A stretch of 64,000 nucleotides of DNA from Rhodanobacteraceae bacterium (lineage in GTDB: Bacteria > Pseudomonadota > Gammaproteobacteria > Xanthomonadales > Rhodanobacteraceae): NCBI GenBank assembly GCA_016790075.1, contig JAEUPP010000079.1, positions 62,001 to 126,000 on the forward strand, in the 5' to 3' direction. The notes under the pieces are model-generated. The model saw nothing but the letters and a program-made list of their open reading frames with translations, made no database searches and was not told the origin of the DNA. Both the position numbers and the translations under genes were made by a program. Positions 8,306-15,338 of the stretch are shown here, piece by piece (position 1 is the first letter of the stretch; each line of letters starts with the position of its first letter).

Positions 8306-8692
8306 ATGACAGATTTATCGCCACTCGAAGAGCTGGCCGCTTGCGACGATGTTGGGTTCCTTTCTATGCGGGAGGAGCCCGAGTTTGAACTTTGCATTCG
8401 CGTTCAGGCCACTAACCCTGACCGAGTGTTTGAGATCCGCTGGCCTAGCTACATCAGCTATGCCGTCCGCAGCGAGCGTTACTGCCAATGGGATAGTGAG
8501 GAGGTCTGGGAGGGTAAGCACGTCTTCCGCACATACACCAAGTCCAAGTTCCTGGACTTTGTTGCGGCGGGTACTTTTGCTTCGGATACTTTCCCTGGAC
8601 CGTTCAGGCACTACCAAATCCAGAGTCTGTACCCGATCATTGACGTTGCGTCGCTCGATGCACCGCAGGTCCGCCGCGTTGGGCGGGCCTAA
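8306..8692 (+). CDS. Cassette 2: protein of unknown function (128 aa)
   Basis: ATG follows the attC core by 4 nt and the stop lies within the next attC. It is a small, acidic, soluble protein rich in aromatic residues (SYISYAVRSERYCQWDSEEVW, split here only for reading), with a predicted beta-rich core (ELCIRVQATNPDRVFEIRW). There is no signal peptide, membrane span or recognisable catalytic motif. Its size and composition resemble small immunity- or sensor-like cassette products, but I cannot assign a family. Confidence 0.65.
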   Translation: MTDLSPLEELAACDDVGFLSMREEPEFELCIRVQATNPDRVFEIRWPSYISYAVRSERYCQWDSEEVWEGKHVFRTYTKSKFLDFVAAGTFASDTFPGPFRHYQIQSLYPIIDVASLDAPQVRRVGRA

Positions 8693-8746
8693 CAATTCAT
8701 TCAATCCGAACCCGCTTCGCGGGTTGGCTCAATTCAGGCGTTAGAT
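8687..8746 (+). repeat. attC site
   Basis: GCCTAAC (8687-8693) to GTTAGAT (8740-8746), with the loop-proximal stem CCCGC-TTC-GCGGG. The start codon of the next gene overlaps the core site (TTAG-ATG). Confidence 0.88.
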
Positions 8747-9203
8747 GGCAGAGCAAGCTGTGTCGCTGCAGATAAAAAGACTTGATCCAAGTGAACTCGC
8801 TTGGGCAAACGAGCGCTACGCGGAGGTCGATTTTCTTCCGTCTCCTGCTACAGATTTTGTCGCGGTCGTATTTGTTGGCGACAATCCTGCCGCGCTGGGT
8901 CGCGTTACTCAACTGACCGCCACTGTCGGAGAACTTGGTGGCATGTACGTTTTTCCAGAGTTCCGTGGTTCAGGCATCGCCAAGCAGCTGGTTGACTATC
9001 TCGTTGCCGAGTGCGGCCTCGACACCTTGTTCTGCTTGCCCTTCGAGAAGCTCCATGACCTTTATGCTGCTTCAGGCTTCTTGCTTCATCCGCCCAACGA
9101 TATCGTTCCTGAAAAGGTTTTGAGCAAGCATGCTTGGTGCAATTTGCACTATCCAGATCGCGTGCTCCTCATGTCTCGCGGAAGTACGGGCCGCCCCATC
9201 TAA
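8745..9203 (+). CDS. Cassette 3: GNAT-family N-acetyltransferase (152 aa)
   Basis: It has a GNAT fold pattern: beta strands LGRVTQLTATVGELGGMYV followed by the acetyl-CoA pyrophosphate loop FPEFRGSGIAKQLVDYLV (R/Q-x-x-G-x-G/A type) and the C-terminal LHDLYAASGFLL motif. The length matches a single-domain GNAT. The start ATG at 8745 is inside the attC core and the stop inside the next attC. The substrate (small molecule, antibiotic or protein) cannot be told. It is the first of four GNAT genes in the array. Confidence 0.8.
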   Translation: MAEQAVSLQIKRLDPSELAWANERYAEVDFLPSPATDFVAVVFVGDNPAALGRVTQLTATVGELGGMYVFPEFRGSGIAKQLVDYLVAECGLDTLFCLPFEKLHDLYAASGFLLHPPNDIVPEKVLSKHAWCNLHYPDRVLLMSRGSTGRPI

Positions 9204-9257
9204 CAATTCATTCAAGCCGAACCCGCTTCGCGGGTCGGCTCAATTCAGGCGCTAGAC
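9198..9257 (+). repeat. attC site
   Basis: ATCTAAC (9198-9204) to GCTAGAC (9251-9257), otherwise nearly identical to the site at 8687. The second core has C in place of the usual T (GCTAGAC), which may weaken recombination. Confidence 0.85.
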
Positions 9258-9261
9258 CGCT

Positions 9262-9801
9262 ATGAAGTACCCGTCGCCAGATGACATCGCGGAAATGCAG
9301 TCTAGGGGCTTCGACATCTCGATGATCCGCGATGCCGACGAGAAATCAAAGCGCTGGTATCGGGGGAAGCAAGTGATTGACAGGCTTCGTGTGGCGTTTG
9401 CTGGGGTTACGCTAGGGGATGGAGTGGGTCTATATCAGGCACAAGGCCTGGACGACTATGCGGGTCAGGAGGAGCTCGACCGACTTCGCTTGAATGACGA
9501 GAAGCACGACTGGTCTCGAATCCCGGCTGCCGCGCTGAATGAGTGTCACAGCAGTCTTAGGTTCTTCGACCCTGAAGGCATGAGGTTTCACATGCCCGCG
9601 TTCCTAATTGCTGACATTTCCGGCGACTTCCACCACGGTGTTGATTACCACCTTTGCAATCCTGGGGATCGATTCTCGCTCCTCTCGCCCCAACAGCGAG
9701 AGGCAGTGCGCCAGTTCATGCTCTATATAGCTGAAGAGGGCGACTGCGAGTTCTCGCGACCCCACATCTTGAGAGCCTTGGATGAATACTGGACCGAGTA
9801 A
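9262..9801 (+). CDS. Cassette 4: DUF6714-like protein (179 aa)
   Basis: The start ATG is 5 nt after the attC. The protein is soluble and begins MKYPSPDDIAEMQSRGF. The central segment LRFFDPEGMRFHMPAFLIAD followed by a LSPQQREAVRQFMLYI helix is the pattern I associate with DUF6714, a family of unknown function common in proteobacterial accessory regions. There is no signal peptide. The family assignment is from memory of the motif only; the gene itself is well supported by cassette context. Confidence 0.65.
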   Translation: MKYPSPDDIAEMQSRGFDISMIRDADEKSKRWYRGKQVIDRLRVAFAGVTLGDGVGLYQAQGLDDYAGQEELDRLRLNDEKHDWSRIPAAALNECHSSLRFFDPEGMRFHMPAFLIADISGDFHHGVDYHLCNPGDRFSLLSPQQREAVRQFMLYIAEEGDCEFSRPHILRALDEYWTE

Positions 9802-9818
9802 ATGTTCGCGCGATTGCG

Positions 9819-9906
9819 GTCTGACAAATCGCTCGAGCGGACGCGTGAGCGATCAAGTGCCAAACCCAGTCGCTGGCGTGCGCGCCGCTCAGCTCAACCG
9901 TTAGGC
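9819..9906 (+). repeat. attC site
   Basis: GTCTGAC (9819-9825) to GTTAGGC (9900-9906), with arms AATCGCTCGAGCGGACGCG and CGCGCCGCTCAGCTCAACC. It belongs to a different subfamily (GAGCGGAC type) from the CAAGCCGA sites, so the cassettes have mixed origins. Confidence 0.78.
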
Positions 9907-9914
9907 TGAACGCT

Positions 9915-10298
9915 ATGAGAACCCGTCGCTGGCTCGCACACCTCTTGGTTCCTGCTGCGGTTGCCTGCGCGGCGCTTGCGTTATCGCTGGCGCGCGAGCC
10001 TCTGAATGGTGAGCTGCTGCTTACGCATCTGGCCGGAGGTTTCTTGTTCTATGCAGCGCCGCATCTACTTTGGGTGGCGCTGTGCAGCGCATTCAATCCA
10101 GCGCGAGTGGTTCGGCACCTCGGTTTGCTGGTGTCCTCGGCCGCATTGCTAGCCGTGTGTGCCCTATCGTTGTGGGGTCCGCGGGATCCGTCTGGTCTTC
10201 CCTATCAGTGGCTGGTTTACTGGCCACTCGCTGGGGCAGCGTTGCTTCTCGTGTTGGCCGGTTGGGTTCTCGCAGGGCGTCCGCATGCAGCCGCCTAA
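9915..10298 (+). CDS. Cassette 5: four-span membrane protein of unknown function (127 aa)
   Basis: There are four hydrophobic segments: LLVPAAVACAALALSL (~9-24), LLTHLAGGFLFYAAPHLLWV (~35-54), LGLLVSSAALLAVCALSLW (~69-87) and WPLAGAALLLVLAGWVLAG (~103-121). Positive residues precede the first span (MRTRRW). The stop is within the next attC. The family is not recognised; small multi-span proteins are common cassette products. Confidence 0.7.
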   Translation: MRTRRWLAHLLVPAAVACAALALSLAREPLNGELLLTHLAGGFLFYAAPHLLWVALCSAFNPARVVRHLGLLVSSAALLAVCALSLWGPRDPSGLPYQWLVYWPLAGAALLLVLAGWVLAGRPHAAA

Positions 10299-10369
10299 CC
10301 AGTCAATCGAGCGGAGGGCGCAAGCACGCTTCGTGTGCTTGCGCCCTCCGCTCATCTCCAACGTTAGGC
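10293..10369 (+). repeat. attC site
   Basis: GCCTAAC (10293-10299) to GTTAGGC (10363-10369). The long near-perfect inverted repeat GAGCGGAGGGCGCAAGCACG / CGTGTGCTTGCGCCCTCCGC gives a strong hairpin. Confidence 0.88.
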
Positions 10370-10384
10370 ACCATAGGAAATAAC

Positions 10385-10621
10385 ATGGCTTTTCCAACTG
10401 CAGAACGTGAAGCCTTGCTCGCCGTGAAAGGCATTGGTCCGACTGTAATTCAGCGTCTTGAGCAGATTGGGTTCAATTCTTTGAGCGAGCTTGCCGGGGC
10501 AGACGTACTTGAGGTGGTCACAAGTGCAGCCGGCTTGGTTGGCTCCACCTGCTGGAAAAACAGTCCGCAAGCAAGATCGGCAATTCAGGCCGCCATTGAC
10601 TTGGCAAGGTCCAAGCAATGA
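10385..10621 (+). CDS. Cassette 6: small helix-hairpin-helix protein (78 aa)
   Basis: Starts at ATG 10385, 15 nt after the attC. The segment LLAVKGIGPTVIQRLEQIGF, followed by SLSELAGADVLEVV, is a helix-hairpin-helix motif (G-I-G-P) like those that bind DNA non-specifically. The second half repeats a helix-rich pattern (SPQARSAIQAAIDLAR). It resembles Cdd1-like pathogenicity-locus proteins in size and motif. A free-standing DNA-binding protein in an integron cassette is unusual enough to note. Its target is unknown. Confidence 0.72.
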   Translation: MAFPTAEREALLAVKGIGPTVIQRLEQIGFNSLSELAGADVLEVVTSAAGLVGSTCWKNSPQARSAIQAAIDLARSKQ

Positions 10622-10622
10622 T

Positions 10623-10682
10623 GCCTAATAATTCATTCAAGCCGACGCCGCTTCGCGGCGCGGCTTGATTCAAGCGTTGGGC
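10623..10682 (+). repeat. attC site
   Basis: GCCTAAT (10623-10629) to GTTGGGC (10676-10682), with the standard CAAGCCGACGCCGC-TTCG-CGGCGCGGCTTG dyad. Both core sites carry one change from GCCTAAC/GTTAGGC. Confidence 0.82.
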
Positions 10683-10703
10683 ACCCAAAGAGATGAAGTA
10701 TTG

Positions 10704-11111
10704 ATGAACATCGATGCTATATCGCCTCTGTCTGAGCCGGACAACCTGGATGTCATTGGTGAGCGAAATGATGGCGGTGTTGACATGCTTGTGGTGACGA
10801 CAGGGCCACTAGATGCCTCGGATGAAACATGCCGGCGACTCGAGGAGAAGCTCAACGCTTACCTGTACGCCGCGGTACATCCACACTTCGGAAGTGTTTA
10901 CCCCGCAGCTCGTGATGGTTGCATGCGAATATTCGTCTCAGACTCACACATGATCTCCGAGCGAGCGCGAGCGCTGATCCAGTCTTTCGCAGCCCAGGCA
11001 CTTGCCCTTGGCGTCGAAGTTCGGATCGGCGATCCGGTCGCCCAACAATCCGTTCAACCCGACCGCCGCGAGACGCGGCTCCGGGTTAACGGTACGTTAG
11101 GCCGCACATGA
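10704..11111 (+). CDS. Cassette 7: DUF6572-like protein reading through its own attC (135 aa)
   Basis: ATG 10704 is chosen because it follows the attC and begins MNIDAISPLSEPDNLDVIG; an upstream in-frame start at 10665 is inside the attC. The segment VDMLVVTTGPLDAS with CRRLEEKLNAYLYAAVHP resembles DUF6572 (a domain ending in LQEKLNxYLxF). Unlike its neighbours the frame stays open through the whole attC (encoding the tail QPDRRETRLRVNG) and ends at TGA 11109-11111. That stop overlaps the ATG of the next cassette (ATGA), so the two genes are probably translationally coupled. Confidence 0.7.
   Translation: MNIDAISPLSEPDNLDVIGERNDGGVDMLVVTTGPLDASDETCRRLEEKLNAYLYAAVHPHFGSVYPAARDGCMRIFVSDSHMISERARALIQSFAAQALALGVEVRIGDPVAQQSVQPDRRETRLRVNGTLGRT
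11040..11102 (+). repeat. attC site, translated as the 3' end of the preceding gene
   Basis: GCCCAAC (11040-11046) to GTTAGGC (11096-11102), with arms AACCCGACCGCC / CGGCTCCGGGTT. It lies wholly within the reading frame of the gene at 10704. Confidence 0.85.
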
Positions 11112-11593
11112 AGATTCTCGTCTACGGAAACTCGGGCTCTGGCAAGAGCACATACGCCAAGGCAATGTCAGCGCTCCACGGCCTCGCGCATCTCGACCTT
11201 GACACCATCGTGTGGGAGCCCGGAAAGATCGCGGTTCAACGTCGGCCCGAAGAGGTTGCCGCATCACTGAACTCTTTCATCGCTACCGAAGCGGCTTGGG
11301 TCATAGAAGGCTGTTACGGCGAGCTGGTCGAGGCAGCGTCCCATCACTGCACCGAGTTGGTCTTCCTCAATCCGGGTTGCGATGCATGTCTAGCCAATAA
11401 CCGGCAACGCCCTTGGGAGCCTCACAAGTACGCGTCACTCGAAGAGCAGAACTCCATGCTCGCTCAACTCCAGGCTTGGGTTGCCGCGTACTACACGCGT
11501 GACGACCAGTGGTCCTACTCCGCGCACCGCCGCATCTTCGACAAACACGCTGGCGCCAAAGTCGAGCACCTTTCAGTCGCGCGTGCGGCCTAA
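11108..11593 (+). CDS. Cassette 8: P-loop NTPase, adenylate/shikimate kinase-like (161 aa)
   Basis: MKILVYGNSGSGKSTYAKAM carries a Walker A motif at residues ~7-14. HLDLDTIVWEPG is the acidic strand typical of AAA/adenylate-kinase-like proteins (often named FlaR-like or shikimate-kinase-like). Further motifs are WVIEGCYGELVE and LVFLNPGCDACLANN. The length fits these small kinases. The substrate is unknown. The ATG overlaps the stop of the gene at 10704. Confidence 0.8.
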   Translation: MKILVYGNSGSGKSTYAKAMSALHGLAHLDLDTIVWEPGKIAVQRRPEEVAASLNSFIATEAAWVIEGCYGELVEAASHHCTELVFLNPGCDACLANNRQRPWEPHKYASLEEQNSMLAQLQAWVAAYYTRDDQWSYSAHRRIFDKHAGAKVEHLSVARAA

Positions 11594-11691
11594 CCAATCG
11601 TTCAAGCGGACATTTGGGCTGCACCCATCATGTTCCCGATCTTGTAACATGCTGAGCGCGGTCAAAATGCCGCTTAACTCAGGTGTTAGGC
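11588..11691 (+). repeat. attC site
   Basis: GCCTAAC (11588-11594) to GTTAGGC (11685-11691), about 104 bp long, with arms TTCAAGCGGACATTT / AAAATGCCGCTTAAC around a longer central part. Confidence 0.8.
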
Positions 11692-11694
11692 GGC

Positions 11695-12066
11695 ATGACC
11701 AGCACCACCTCCCCGAATCGTCCGCCCACGGACGCTGAACGCAGGCTCGCGCGCTACATGCTTGAGCATGGCGAACCGGAGGGTCGTGCCTTTCTCGCTC
11801 AACTCGAGGCTGCAGAGGTCACTTCGTGGAAGTGTCCATGCGGCTGCGCAAGCTTCAACTTCCGAATCGCCGGCCATCCAGAAGCACCGCCTGGCGTCAG
11901 CGTGCTCGGTGACTTCCTGTGCGGACCGGAGAACTCACCCTCGGGCATCTTCATCTTTGAGAGTGGTGGTCTGCTCAGCGGAATCGAGTTGTACGGCATG
12001 GCATCTGAGGCACCCAGAGAGCTTCCGGCAATCAACGAACTCCGCCCCTTGCCACCACCCAAGTAG
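11695..12066 (+). CDS. Cassette 9: protein with a Cys-x-Cys-x-Cys cluster, unknown function (123 aa)
   Basis: ATG 11695 follows the attC by 3 nt (an in-frame start at 11683 lies inside it). The middle carries WKCPCGCASFNFRI, three cysteines spaced C-x-C-x-C, which could bind a metal, followed by a beta-rich segment (SGIFIFESGGLLSGIELYG) and a proline-rich end (LRPLPPPK). No membrane segment or signal peptide. The family is not recognised. The stop at 12064-12066 is about 40 bp before the next attC, more than for most cassettes here. Confidence 0.65.
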   Translation: MTSTTSPNRPPTDAERRLARYMLEHGEPEGRAFLAQLEAAEVTSWKCPCGCASFNFRIAGHPEAPPGVSVLGDFLCGPENSPSGIFIFESGGLLSGIELYGMASEAPRELPAINELRPLPPPK

Positions 12067-12105
12067 CTCGCCTCGTCGTCCGCAATACGCTGCGCCGCGA
12101 GTGCC

Positions 12106-12241
12106 GCCTAACCCGTCGCTCGAGGCGCTTGCGGCGCCCGATAATCTTTGGTGTTCCTCACATGCATCTGCTTGCGTACCAGGCTCATTCAGCGCATCGG
12201 CTACCCCGAGCATTCCTGTGGTAGCCTCATTCGCGTTGGGT
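12106..12241 (+). repeat. Long attC site (136 bp)
   Basis: GCCTAAC (12106-12112), with GTCGCTCGAGGCGCTTGCGGCGCCC after it, ends at GTTGGGT (12235-12241). The length is at the upper end of known attC sites. The right-hand core is imperfect, so the border is less certain than for the short sites. Confidence 0.55.
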
Positions 12242-12276
12242 GCACGCTTGCCTTGGCTCAGGAACGCGTCGCTACC

Positions 12277-12336
12277 AGTTCACAATTCGTCCAAGCCGAC
12301 GCCGCTTCGCGGCGCGGCTTAATTCAGGCGTTAGGC
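12277..12336 (+). repeat. attC site preceded by an ORF-less cassette
   Basis: The standard dyad CAAGCCGACGCCGC-TTCG-CGGCGCGGCTTAATTC ends at GTTAGGC (12330-12336). The left core is degenerate (AGTTCAC instead of GCCTAAC). The 35 bp between this site and the long attC to its left hold no gene: a remnant or empty cassette. Confidence 0.78.
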
Positions 12337-12353
12337 ATCACACGGACAACATC

Positions 12354-12959
12354 ATGTCTCCTGGTTTCTTAGATCAGCAGCTTGCATTTCTACGAGAGAT
12401 CGACCAACTGAAGAGCGTGGTCCGGCAGTCGCCTCTGCTGAACGGAAGTCGAAAGGAAAATAGTGCCGAGCATTCCTGGCATCTCGCCGTTTACGCGTTG
12501 ATCTTGCAGCAATACGCTGCCGCCGAGATTCGTGTGGAGCGCGTGATCCAAATGCTCCTGGTTCACGACATCGTGGAAGTAGATGTCGGTGATACTCCCA
12601 TACACCAGACAGGGATGGGGGGTTCACAAGCTGAACTTGAAGAGCGAGCTGCAGTGCGAATCTTCGGCATGCTCCCCGGCGAGCAAGGAGCGGCGTTATT
12701 AGAGCTCTGGCGCGAATTCGAACTAGCTGAGTCGAATGATGCAAAATTCGCAAAGGCGCTCGATAGGGTGCAGCCGCTCCTTGTCAACGTAAACACCCGT
12801 GGCGGCACTTGGTCAGATAATGGAGTGACGCTTGAGCAGGTCAATGAGCGTTATGGCCCTACTATTTCGCGAGGCTCGCCAACGCTGTGGGCTGCTTGCG
12901 AGGTGCTCGTCCATGAGCACTTTGCGTCTCAGAGCACAGGCATCCAAGATGATGCCTGA
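12354..12959 (+). CDS. Cassette 10: HD-domain phosphohydrolase (YfbR/HD_3-like, 201 aa)
   Basis: Starts MSPGFLDQQLAFLREIDQLK. The metal-binding HD signature is present: NSAEHSWHLAVYAL (first His), LLVHDIVEVDVGDTP (the HD pair), and the C-terminal Asp in FAKALDRVQPLL. This matches the HD_3/YfbR group of 5'-deoxynucleotidase-like enzymes, where the HD residues hold a divalent metal that hydrolyses nucleoside monophosphates. An actual nucleotidase activity is inference. ATG 12354 is preferred over starts inside the attC. Confidence 0.82.
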   Translation: MSPGFLDQQLAFLREIDQLKSVVRQSPLLNGSRKENSAEHSWHLAVYALILQQYAAAEIRVERVIQMLLVHDIVEVDVGDTPIHQTGMGGSQAELEERAAVRIFGMLPGEQGAALLELWREFELAESNDAKFAKALDRVQPLLVNVNTRGGTWSDNGVTLEQVNERYGPTISRGSPTLWAACEVLVHEHFASQSTGIQDDA

Positions 12960-13012
12960 CAATTCATTCAAGCCGACCCACTTCGCGGTTCGGCTTAACT
13001 CAGGCGTTAGGC
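12954..13012 (+). repeat. attC site
   Basis: GCCTGAC (12954-12960) to GTTAGGC (13006-13012), with the CAAGCCGACCCAC-TTCG-CGGTTCGGCTTAAC dyad. Confidence 0.86.
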
Positions 13013-13017
13013 CTCGC

Positions 13018-13476
13018 ATGAACCTCCGCAGTTACGCGAAAGCCGATTGGGACCGTCTGTGTGCGATCCACGACGCGGCTCGTATGCACGAACTTCAGGC
13101 CAGTGGCATCCCGCAAGCTTTCCTCACGCTTGAGCAGACAGCCGAGAACGAGGGGCTCTTCGATGGCGAGGTTGTCGTCGCCGAGGTCGAAGGATGCGTG
13201 TGCGGGTTCGTAGCCTATGCCGAGAACGAGCTCACCTGGCTGTACGTAGATCCGTCAAGCTACAGGCAAGGAGTGGGCAGGCGGTTGCTCAAACATGCAA
13301 TCGACGCCTCTGGCGGAACCATGACAACCGAAGTTCTCGTCGGCAACGAATCTGCACTGGCGCTCTACCTCTCCGAGGGCTTTCGTGTTGTCAAGCGCGT
13401 CGATGGCAAGCTCACGGGCAACGAAGCGTTTGCCGCTTCCGGGCTCGTGCTGGCACGCGGCGCGACCGAGGCCTAA
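13018..13476 (+). CDS. Cassette 11: GNAT-family N-acetyltransferase (152 aa)
   Basis: Starts MNLRSYAKADWDRLCAIHDA. ELTWLYVDPSSYRQGVGRRL is the strand 4 and acetyl-CoA binding loop (R-Q-G-V-G-R/K), and NESALALYLSEGFRVV is the C-terminal GNAT motif. VVVAEVEGCVCGFVAYAEN fits strands 2-3. A small soluble acetyltransferase of unknown substrate. The start is 5 nt after the attC and the stop is within the next attC. Confidence 0.85.
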   Translation: MNLRSYAKADWDRLCAIHDAARMHELQASGIPQAFLTLEQTAENEGLFDGEVVVAEVEGCVCGFVAYAENELTWLYVDPSSYRQGVGRRLLKHAIDASGGTMTTEVLVGNESALALYLSEGFRVVKRVDGKLTGNEAFAASGLVLARGATEA

Positions 13477-13599
13477 CTTGTCGGTCGAGCTGACCCGCTC
13501 CAGCAGGCGGCGTAAGGCCGGGCCGCGGCGCGGTGTGGCATTCTCTCGGCCCAGCCTTACGCCGCCTGCTGGAGCGGGCAGCTCATCTCTACGTTAGGC
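13471..13599 (+). repeat. Long attC site (129 bp) with extended hairpin
   Basis: GCCTAAC (13471-13477) to GTTAGGC (13593-13599). The arms are GAGCTGACCCGCTCCAGCAG / CTGCTGGAGCGGGCAGCTC, then GGCGGCGTAAGGCCGGGCC / GGCCCAGCCTTACGCCGCC, giving a stem of about 40 bp with few mismatches. Confidence 0.88.
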
Positions 13600-13602
13600 C
13601 GC

Positions 13603-14070
13603 ATGAAACACTCATCAGTCGCCATTCGACAAGCCGTCCGCGACGATATGCCTGGGCTTTGGGACGTGCGGTACTCCGTCGCCGAGAACACCCTGACGCC
13701 TGGCCGCATCTCAGACGAGGAACTTCGTCACTCGATCGAAGAAGGTGGATCCGGTTGGGTGAGCGAAGAGCATGGCCGCATCGTCGGGTTTGCCATTGGT
13801 CTGATCTCTGGCAACGTTTGGGCGCTGTTTGTCCGGCCCGAGGCAGAAGGCCGCGGCATCGGATCTGCCCTCCACGCTGAGATGCTTGCCTGGTTCTCGC
13901 AGCAGCCACCCGATCGCCTCTGGCTATCGACAGGAACCAACACACGCGCCCGGGCCTTCTATGAATCACGAGGCTGGCAGTACGCAGGGCCATACGGGCC
14001 GGACGAAATACGCCTCGAACGCCAAAATGCTGCCTACCATGCCGTAGCGCGCCGGCTACCTCTACGTTAG
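13603..14070 (+). CDS. Cassette 12: GNAT-family N-acetyltransferase (155 aa)
   Basis: Starts MKHSSVAIRQAVRDDMPGLW. NVWALFVRPEAEGRGIGSAL is strand 4 plus the acetyl-CoA loop (E-G-R-G-I-G), and TNTRARAFYESRGWQYAG is the C-terminal N-x-x-A-x-x-F-Y-x-x-x-G motif. The frame continues through a short, eroded attC and stops at TAG 14068-14070 in its core site. The substrate is unknown. Confidence 0.85.
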   Translation: MKHSSVAIRQAVRDDMPGLWDVRYSVAENTLTPGRISDEELRHSIEEGGSGWVSEEHGRIVGFAIGLISGNVWALFVRPEAEGRGIGSALHAEMLAWFSQQPPDRLWLSTGTNTRARAFYESRGWQYAGPYGPDEIRLERQNAAYHAVARRLPLR

Positions 14071-14072
14071 AA
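14032..14072 (+). repeat. Short, eroded attC site
   Basis: GCCTACC (14032-14038) to GTTAGAA (14066-14072) with arms CCGTAGCGCGCCGGCTAC. At 41 bp it is below the usual attC size and both cores deviate, so this junction may no longer be recombinogenic. The next cassette starts 4 nt beyond it. Confidence 0.55.
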
Positions 14073-14076
14073 GTCC

Positions 14077-14526
14077 ATGGACAGAATTTCGTTATACGAA
14101 ATCGGTTTGAGCTCCCTAAGCCTTCCTGTCGGGATTGATCCACCGGCTGAAGAGCTGGGTGTGATTGAGGCTACGCGTAATCTCTATGCCAATCGTGGGT
14201 TCTCGGTTCCTTGGGTCTGCTATTTGGCTGTGTTGGGCTCCAAATGTGTAGGCACCTGCGGATTTACCGGGCCACCCAAAGACGAACAGGTAGAAATTGC
14301 GTACTTCACCTTTCCCGAAAACGAGGGAAAGGGTGTTGCTACTAAAATGGCAACGCTGCTCGTGGAGATCGCACTGAATGCTGGGATCGAAGGGCTTCAA
14401 ATTGTCGCGCACACTCTACCAACCAAGAATGGCTCAACATGCATACTGGAACGGGTAGGGTTCAAGTGTGAAGGAGAGATTGAACATGAGGAAGACGGGA
14501 AGGTTTGGAAATGGGTTCGGGCGTGA
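14077..14526 (+). CDS. Cassette 13: GNAT-family N-acetyltransferase, RimJ/RimL-like (149 aa)
   Basis: Starts MDRISLYEIGLSSLSLPVG. VEIAYFTFPENEGKGVATKM with ATLLVEIA after it is strand 4 and the acetyl-CoA loop, and LPTKNGSTCILERVGFKCEG is the ribosomal-protein acetyltransferase-like C-terminal motif (N-x-x-S-x-x-V/I-L-x-K/R-x-G-F). The codon usage looks lower in GC than its neighbours, consistent with a separate origin. The substrate is not known. Confidence 0.82.
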   Translation: MDRISLYEIGLSSLSLPVGIDPPAEELGVIEATRNLYANRGFSVPWVCYLAVLGSKCVGTCGFTGPPKDEQVEIAYFTFPENEGKGVATKMATLLVEIALNAGIEGLQIVAHTLPTKNGSTCILERVGFKCEGEIEHEEDGKVWKWVRA

Positions 14527-14536
14527 ACGTCTAACT

Positions 14537-14665
14537 GCTTAACCCTTCGGCGAACCTGACCCGCTACGGCAGGCCTTGCAAGCCCGGTCCGTACCACCTG
14601 CACTATCGTCGCGGACCGGGCTTACAAGCCCTGCCTCCGCGGGCAGGTTACCCCGAACATTGGGC
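14537..14665 (+). repeat. Long attC site (129 bp)
   Basis: GCTTAAC (14537-14543) to ATTGGGC (14659-14665). It contains arms CTTGCAAGCCCGGTCCG / CGGACCGGGCTTACAAG and AACCTGACCCGC / GCGGGCAGGTT. The terminal core departs from GTTAGGC, and the next ~1.6 kb do not look like an ordinary cassette. Confidence 0.75.
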
Positions 14666-14791
14666 GCTAACAGCAATTACCGAGAAACATCCTGAAGGGA
14701 CTCTTCCAGCAGCTGAAACCAATCTTCCCGTGACTGTCTATGTGGGGTCACGGGCCGCCGCCGCGGCAAAGATAAACGGTGGACTGGTGCA

Positions 14792-15223
14792 TCACAGGCC
14801 TCCGGTCCCGTTGGACTTCAGCACGGCGCGCGAGCGGCCCCACAGCACGAACACCGCCAGGGCCAGCAGGATCAGGTTGAGCGGCGTGGCGGACCATTCG
14901 CCGCGCGAGGCGTGGAAGCTGAATGCCAGCACCTGTAACACGATGATGCCGATGGCCGCCAGGACCGTCAGGCGCGGCCGGATGCGCGTGAGCGCGGGCA
15001 GCACGATGCCCAGGCCGCCCAGCAGGTCGACGATTCCGGTGAATGACTTGAGCGTGGGGTACTCGGTGGCCCAGACCATCATCTTGGCCAGTTCGTCGGC
15101 CGGCGCGGCCAGCTTCATGTAGGCGCCGAACAGCAGGAAGAAGGCCAGCACGACCTGGGCGACCCAGAGGAGTGCGCGGAGCGCTCGCTGGGGCGGCAAT
15201 GCGGCATCGATGGTTGTGTTCAT
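14792..15223 (-). CDS. DoxX-like membrane protein (143 aa)
   Basis: ATG 15221-15223 is preceded by GGAGAACTC (ribosome binding site). There are four hydrophobic segments, with LLWVAQVVLAFFLLFGAYMK (~19-38) and the DoxX-type residues FTGIVDLLGGLGIVLPALTR (~62-81), then VLAAIGIIVLQVLAFSFHA and LILLALAVFVLW. This is the DoxX/DoxX-like (DUF4260-type size) inner-membrane family, often linked to redox or thiosulfate functions without a firm role. It is divergently transcribed from the LysR gene at 15339 with a 115-bp shared regulatory gap. The longer frame open to 15787 runs back through the LysR gene and is rejected. Confidence 0.82.
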   Translation of the reverse strand: MNTTIDAALPPQRALRALLWVAQVVLAFFLLFGAYMKLAAPADELAKMMVWATEYPTLKSFTGIVDLLGGLGIVLPALTRIRPRLTVLAAIGIIVLQVLAFSFHASRGEWSATPLNLILLALAVFVLWGRSRAVLKSNGTGGL

Positions 15224-15294
15224 GTGAGTTCTCCATTGGGATGGCCACCGGGTCGGCAGCCGCAATGCCAATGTAGTCATTGCCAGTTGGTTTA

Positions 15295-15316
15295 TCATCT
15301 GTGCATTCGTTGATGA
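15295..15316. promoter_or_regulatory. Candidate LysR-type operator between doxX-like and lysR-like genes
   Basis: The dyad TCATC-N12-GATGA lies in the divergent gap, 23 bp before the LysR start and 72 bp from the DoxX start. LysR regulators typically bind a T-N11-A dyad beside the divergent target gene. A direct repeat GTTGATGAA (15310-15318 and 15332-15340) is also present. Confidence 0.4.
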
Positions 15317-15338
15317 AACGTTTCCTGGTGGTTGATGA

